Positions 61,449 to 64,000 of a stretch of DNA of 64,000 nucleotides are shown here, piece by piece (the stretch's first letter is position 1; each line of letters starts with the position of its first letter). The position numbers and the translations under genes are program-made. This stretch comes from Olleya sediminilitoris (GTDB lineage Bacteria > Bacteroidota > Bacteroidia > Flavobacteriales > Flavobacteriaceae). The notes beneath the pieces were generated by a model. That model saw only the letters and a program-made list of their open reading frames with translations. It searched no databases and was not told the origin of the DNA. Location of the stretch: assembly GCF_016785945.1 (NCBI RefSeq), contig NZ_JAEMEF010000002.1, forward strand, positions 124,001 through 188,000. Reading direction: 5' to 3'.

Positions 61449-63200
61449 ATGAAACACCCAAAAATACCTTTAGCACAAACCGTTGTTCAGCTTTGTAAAG
61501 CCAAGAATATACAACACATAGTCTTGTCACCAGGAAGCAGAAATGCACCTTTAACCATTGGTTTTACACACGATTCTTTTTTTAAATGCTATAGTATTGT
61601 TGATGAGCGTTGTGCTGCATTTTTTGCCTTAGGTATTGCCCAACAAATCAAACATCCAGTAGCAGTTGTTTGTACCTCAGGAAGTGCTTTACTTAACTAT
61701 TATCCGGCAGTTTCAGAAGCTTTTTATAGTAATATTCCATTAGTTGTTTTAAGTGCAGATAGACCAAAATATCTGGTCGGAATTGGTGATGGTCAAACCA
61801 TACAGCAAGAAGGTGTTTACAATAGCCACATCCAATATCAAGCCAATTTAAAGCAAGATTTAAATCCAGATAATGAAAACGCTTTCGCGGAAGAATTGCC
61901 GATAATAAAGAGCATTGAAAATAAAATTGAAAAATATTTAGGGTTGCAACAAAGTGTTCAACACTACAATGAAACCGAAATAAACCAAGCTTTAAATACA
62001 GCAATTACCACACAAGGACCAGTTCATGTAAATATTCCGTTTAACGAACCCTTGTATGATAGAGTAGATCAATTATCGGTAAATCCAACAAACGTGATGC
62101 CAGTTGTTAATCTTGATGCTAATCAAGATTATAACGCTTTCGCGGAAATTTGGAATGGCTCAAAACAAAAGTTAGTCTTAGTAGGTGTTTTACCTCCAAA
62201 CAGTGTAGAGCAACATTTTTTAGATGTTTTAGCAGAAGATGAAAGTGTTTTAGTACTTACCGAAACCACGTCTAATTTACATCATGACAAATTTTGTCCA
62301 AGTATAGATAAGTTAATAGGAGCCTTGTCTGATAACGAGTTACAAGCCTTGCAACCTGACATTTTACTTACTTTTGGAGGTTTGATTGTATCCAAAAAAA
62401 TAAAGAAGTTTTTAAGGACTCATAAACCAATACACCATTGGCATGTTGCCGAAAATGGAGCTAATGATACCTTTTTTGTTTTAAATAAAGTGTTTAAGCA
62501 AAGTATAAATTCGTTTTTTAAGCATTTTATTCCGTTAACAAAAGCTGTAAAAAGTAATTATAATCCTTATTGGTCTAATCAAATGACTATAAGACGCGAA
62601 AAACATGAGCGTTATATGGATTTAATTTCGTTTTCAGATTTTAAAGCTTTTGATTATATATTAAATGGGTTACCAGAAAATATACAATTACAAGTTAGTA
62701 ATAGTTCGACTATAAGATATGCTCAGCTTTTTGATTTAAACCCTACACTAGAAGTTTTTTGTAATAGAGGTACAAGTGGTATAGATGGTAGTACAAGTAC
62801 TGCAATTGGTGCAGCTTTAGCTAATCCTAAACCTACAGTTTTTATAACTGGTGATTTAAGCTTTTTTTACGATAGTAATGCTTTATGGAATAACTACATA
62901 CCTAATAATTTTAGAATAATAGTCATTAATAACGAAGGAGGAGGAATATTTAGGATTTTACCAGGACATAAAAACACAGATAATTTTGACTATTTTTTTG
63001 AAACTAAACATCACTTAACAGCAAAACAGTTGTGTGATATGTATGGATTAGTGTACAAAAAAGCAGAAAACAAAACAGATTTGCAGACTGCTTTAAAAAC
63101 GTTTTATACGCCTTCTAATCAACCTAAACTGTTAGAGGTGTTTACTCCATCCAGAGATAATGATGCTATATTATTAGATTATTTTAAATACGTAAAATAA
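61449..63200 (+). CDS. menD: 2-succinyl-5-enolpyruvyl-6-hydroxy-3-cyclohexene-1-carboxylate synthase
   Basis: A 583-residue thiamine-diphosphate enzyme of menaquinone synthesis. The N-terminal PYR domain has HIVLSPGSRNAPLTIGF and FFALGIAQQ; the C-terminal PP domain has the ThDP/Mg motif ITGDLSFFYDSNALWNN...NNEGGGIFRILPG. Length matches MenD (about 560-580). Two in-frame copies of a 15-bp sequence, AACGCTTTCGCGGAA, lie 255 nt apart inside the gene and encode NAFAE both times, with rare GC-ending codons. Confidence 0.92.
   Translation: MKHPKIPLAQTVVQLCKAKNIQHIVLSPGSRNAPLTIGFTHDSFFKCYSIVDERCAAFFALGIAQQIKHPVAVVCTSGSALLNYYPAVSEAFYSNIPLVVLSADRPKYLVGIGDGQTIQQEGVYNSHIQYQANLKQDLNPDNENAFAEELPIIKSIENKIEKYLGLQQSVQHYNETEINQALNTAITTQGPVHVNIPFNEPLYDRVDQLSVNPTNVMPVVNLDANQDYNAFAEIWNGSKQKLVLVGVLPPNSVEQHFLDVLAEDESVLVLTETTSNLHHDKFCPSIDKLIGALSDNELQALQPDILLTFGGLIVSKKIKKFLRTHKPIHHWHVAENGANDTFFVLNKVFKQSINSFFKHFIPLTKAVKSNYNPYWSNQMTIRREKHERYMDLISFSDFKAFDYILNGLPENIQLQVSNSSTIRYAQLFDLNPTLEVFCNRGTSGIDGSTSTAIGAALANPKPTVFITGDLSFFYDSNALWNNYIPNNFRIIVINNEGGGIFRILPGHKNTDNFDYFFETKHHLTAKQLCDMYGLVYKKAENKTDLQTALKTFYTPSNQPKLLEVFTPSRDNDAILLDYFKYVK
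61878..62147. repeat. Two copies of AACGCTTTCGCGGAA inside menD
   Basis: Identical 15-mers at 61878-61892 and 62133-62147. The core CGCTTTCGCGGAA is near-palindromic and GC-rich for this genome. Confidence 0.6.
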
Positions 63201-63324
63201 CTTTTACCGATAAAAAATGTAGTTTGTCGTAATTTGTTTTTAAAACCTTGACGTTTAAAAAAAGAAATAAAATTATTGTACCTTTAAATAGCTTAAAAAC
63301 ATTAATCTAAAATTTTTTATTATT

Positions 63325-63666
63325 ATGAGTAAACGTGATGAATTAATCGCAAAATATGCAACTGACTTAAAAGACAAATGTGGTGTGACTCCAGATATGG
63401 ATTTTTTAACTAAAGTAACTATTGGTTGTGGACCATCAATATACAATAAAGACGCTGCAACTGTTTCTGGATCTGATGATTCTGAATTAGCGACAGTAAA
63501 AAACAATTTTTTAATTAAAAAATTAGGTTTAGAAGATAGTGCAGACTTAGATAAAGCTATAGATTCTGTAATGGAAACTTATGGTAGATCAAATAGAAAT
63601 AAATACAGAGCTGTAGTTTATTATTTACTAGCTAAGCACTTTAAAAAAGAAGCTATTTACAAATAG
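63325..63666 (+). CDS. DUF2853 family protein
   Basis: A 113-residue soluble, mostly helical protein with KYATDLKDKCGVTPDMDFLTKVTIGCGPSIYNKDAATVSG, the DUF2853 signature, and a helical, basic C-terminus (YRAVVYYLLAKHFKKE). Family members are small cytoplasmic proteins of unknown function found in Bacteroidota and Proteobacteria. Single gene with its own terminator. The 124-bp upstream gap has a TACCTTTA near-box (63279-63286). Confidence 0.82.
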   Translation: MSKRDELIAKYATDLKDKCGVTPDMDFLTKVTIGCGPSIYNKDAATVSGSDDSELATVKNNFLIKKLGLEDSADLDKAIDSVMETYGRSNRNKYRAVVYYLLAKHFKKEAIYK

Positions 63667-63681
63667 AATAAAATTTTATAT

Positions 63682-63717
63682 AAAAAAAGCGTTACAGTTC
63701 TGTAACGCTTTTTTTAT
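63682..63717 (+). terminator. Terminator after the DUF2853 gene
   Basis: AAAAAAAGCGTTACAG, loop TT, CTGTAACGCTTTTTTT: a long perfect stem 15 nt after the stop codon. Confidence 0.88.
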
Positions 63718-63722
63718 ATGCT

Positions 63723-63730
63723 TACCTTTG
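63723..63730 (+). promoter_or_regulatory. Promoter -7 box of the CvfB-like gene, leaderless-type
   Basis: TACCTTTG matches TAnnTTTG and lies 4 nt before the ATG at 63735, right after the terminator of the previous gene, so it must drive the next gene. Confidence 0.55.
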
Positions 63731-63734
63731 CAGT

Positions 63735-64000
63735 ATGATACAGATAGGAGAGTTTAATACACTTGAGATTTTAAGAGACACAGAACCTGGATTGTTTTTA
63801 GGTGATGCAGATAATAATGAAGTTTTATTACCAAACAGATACGTACCAAAACATTTTGAAATTGGTGATGATATAGAGGTCTTTATTTATTTAGACAATG
63901 AAGAGCGAATGATTGCAACAACTGACGAACCTTATATTGTTAAAGGTGAATTTGCGATGTTGCGTTGTAATGCTGTTTCTAAAATAGGTGCCTTTTTAGA
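63735..64000 (+). CDS. CvfB-like S1 RNA-binding protein (partial)
   Basis: The first 88 codons of a gene cut by the window end. MIQIGEFNTLEILRD, FLGDADNNEVLLPNRYVP, EIGDDIEVFIYLDNEERMIAT and PYIVKGEFAMLRCNAVSKIGAFL match the first S1 domain and the linker of CvfB/YitL RNA-binding proteins (full length about 280 residues). The role is post-transcriptional; in other bacteria cvfB affects virulence-gene expression. The reading frame shows no stop to the edge. Confidence 0.82.
   Translation, partial: MIQIGEFNTLEILRDTEPGLFLGDADNNEVLLPNRYVPKHFEIGDDIEVFIYLDNEERMIATTDEPYIVKGEFAMLRCNAVSKIGAFL

Noticed and set aside
1-64000. tRNA, rRNA, prophage, insertion sequences, toxin-antitoxin or restriction-modification genes
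   Set aside because: None could be seen on either strand; every sizeable frame belongs to an ordinary chromosomal family.

Overview
The window looks like core chromosome of a marine-type Flavobacteriaceae (Bacteroidota; Olleya/Lacinutrix-like by gene content). The DNA is AT-rich (about one third G+C by eye). It carries a type IX secretion gene (porQ), a TonB-dependent receptor with an N-terminal carboxypeptidase-like domain, menaquinone genes, small families typical of flavobacteria (Lacal_2735, DUF6452/DUF6048, DUF2853), and many promoters with the Bacteroidota -7 box TAnnTTTG. I see no rRNA, tRNA, CRISPR array, prophage or insertion sequence.

Layout. 1-7 kb: a hemolysin III/PAQR membrane protein; then on the minus strand an ergothioneine-type cluster (egtB, egtD and an Asp/Glu racemase-like gene), followed by a flavodoxin-like reductase and an atypical short-chain dehydrogenase; then DUF4268, a ZIP transporter and a methyltransferase. 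7-16 kb: a THUMP 23S rRNA methyltransferase, an EptA-like phosphoethanolamine transferase and an acyltransferase; DUF6048/DUF6452/rlmD; ornithine aminotransferase; a DUF2027-Smr protein. 16-24 kb: a calcium-repeat lipoprotein, a cysteine desulfurase, a hydrolase, a short Lacal_2735-family gene, a TonB receptor and an M23 peptidase. 24-30 kb: a zapB-like gene, zapA, a structured RNA resembling 6S RNA, rny, two paralogous soluble PAS histidine kinases and xerD. 30-36 kb: two outer-membrane barrel proteins, aroQ, lpdA, a type II NADH dehydrogenase, a DinB-like protein and two msrB genes. 36-44 kb: the glycogen operon glgA-glgC-glgB with a GH31 glucosidase. 44-51 kb: an M48 lipoprotein protease, an MFS transporter, a lipoprotein, and a minus-strand operon linking spermidine synthesis (speD, membrane-fused speE) to a voltage-gated-type K+ channel, DUF4178 and an Arg/Ser-rich lipoprotein. 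51-54 kb: an ECF sigma factor, its likely anti-sigma factor and two probable exported adhesin-like proteins. 54-64 kb: lon, a LysM protein, porQ, a GNAT enzyme, hotdog thioesterase-menF-menD, DUF2853 and the start of a CvfB-like gene.

Most interesting: (1) the speD-K+ channel-DUF4178-lipoprotein-speE operon, with a perfect 9-bp dyad touching its -7 box; (2) the egtB-egtD-racemase-like operon, whose racemase lacks one of the two catalytic cysteines; (3) a 6S-like RNA at zapA/rny; (4) at least five promoters whose -7 box lies only 4-8 nt before the ATG, suggesting leaderless mRNAs; (5) an 80-bp GC-rich inverted-repeat segment in a divergent promoter region. Functions are family assignments read from the sequence; no database search was run.
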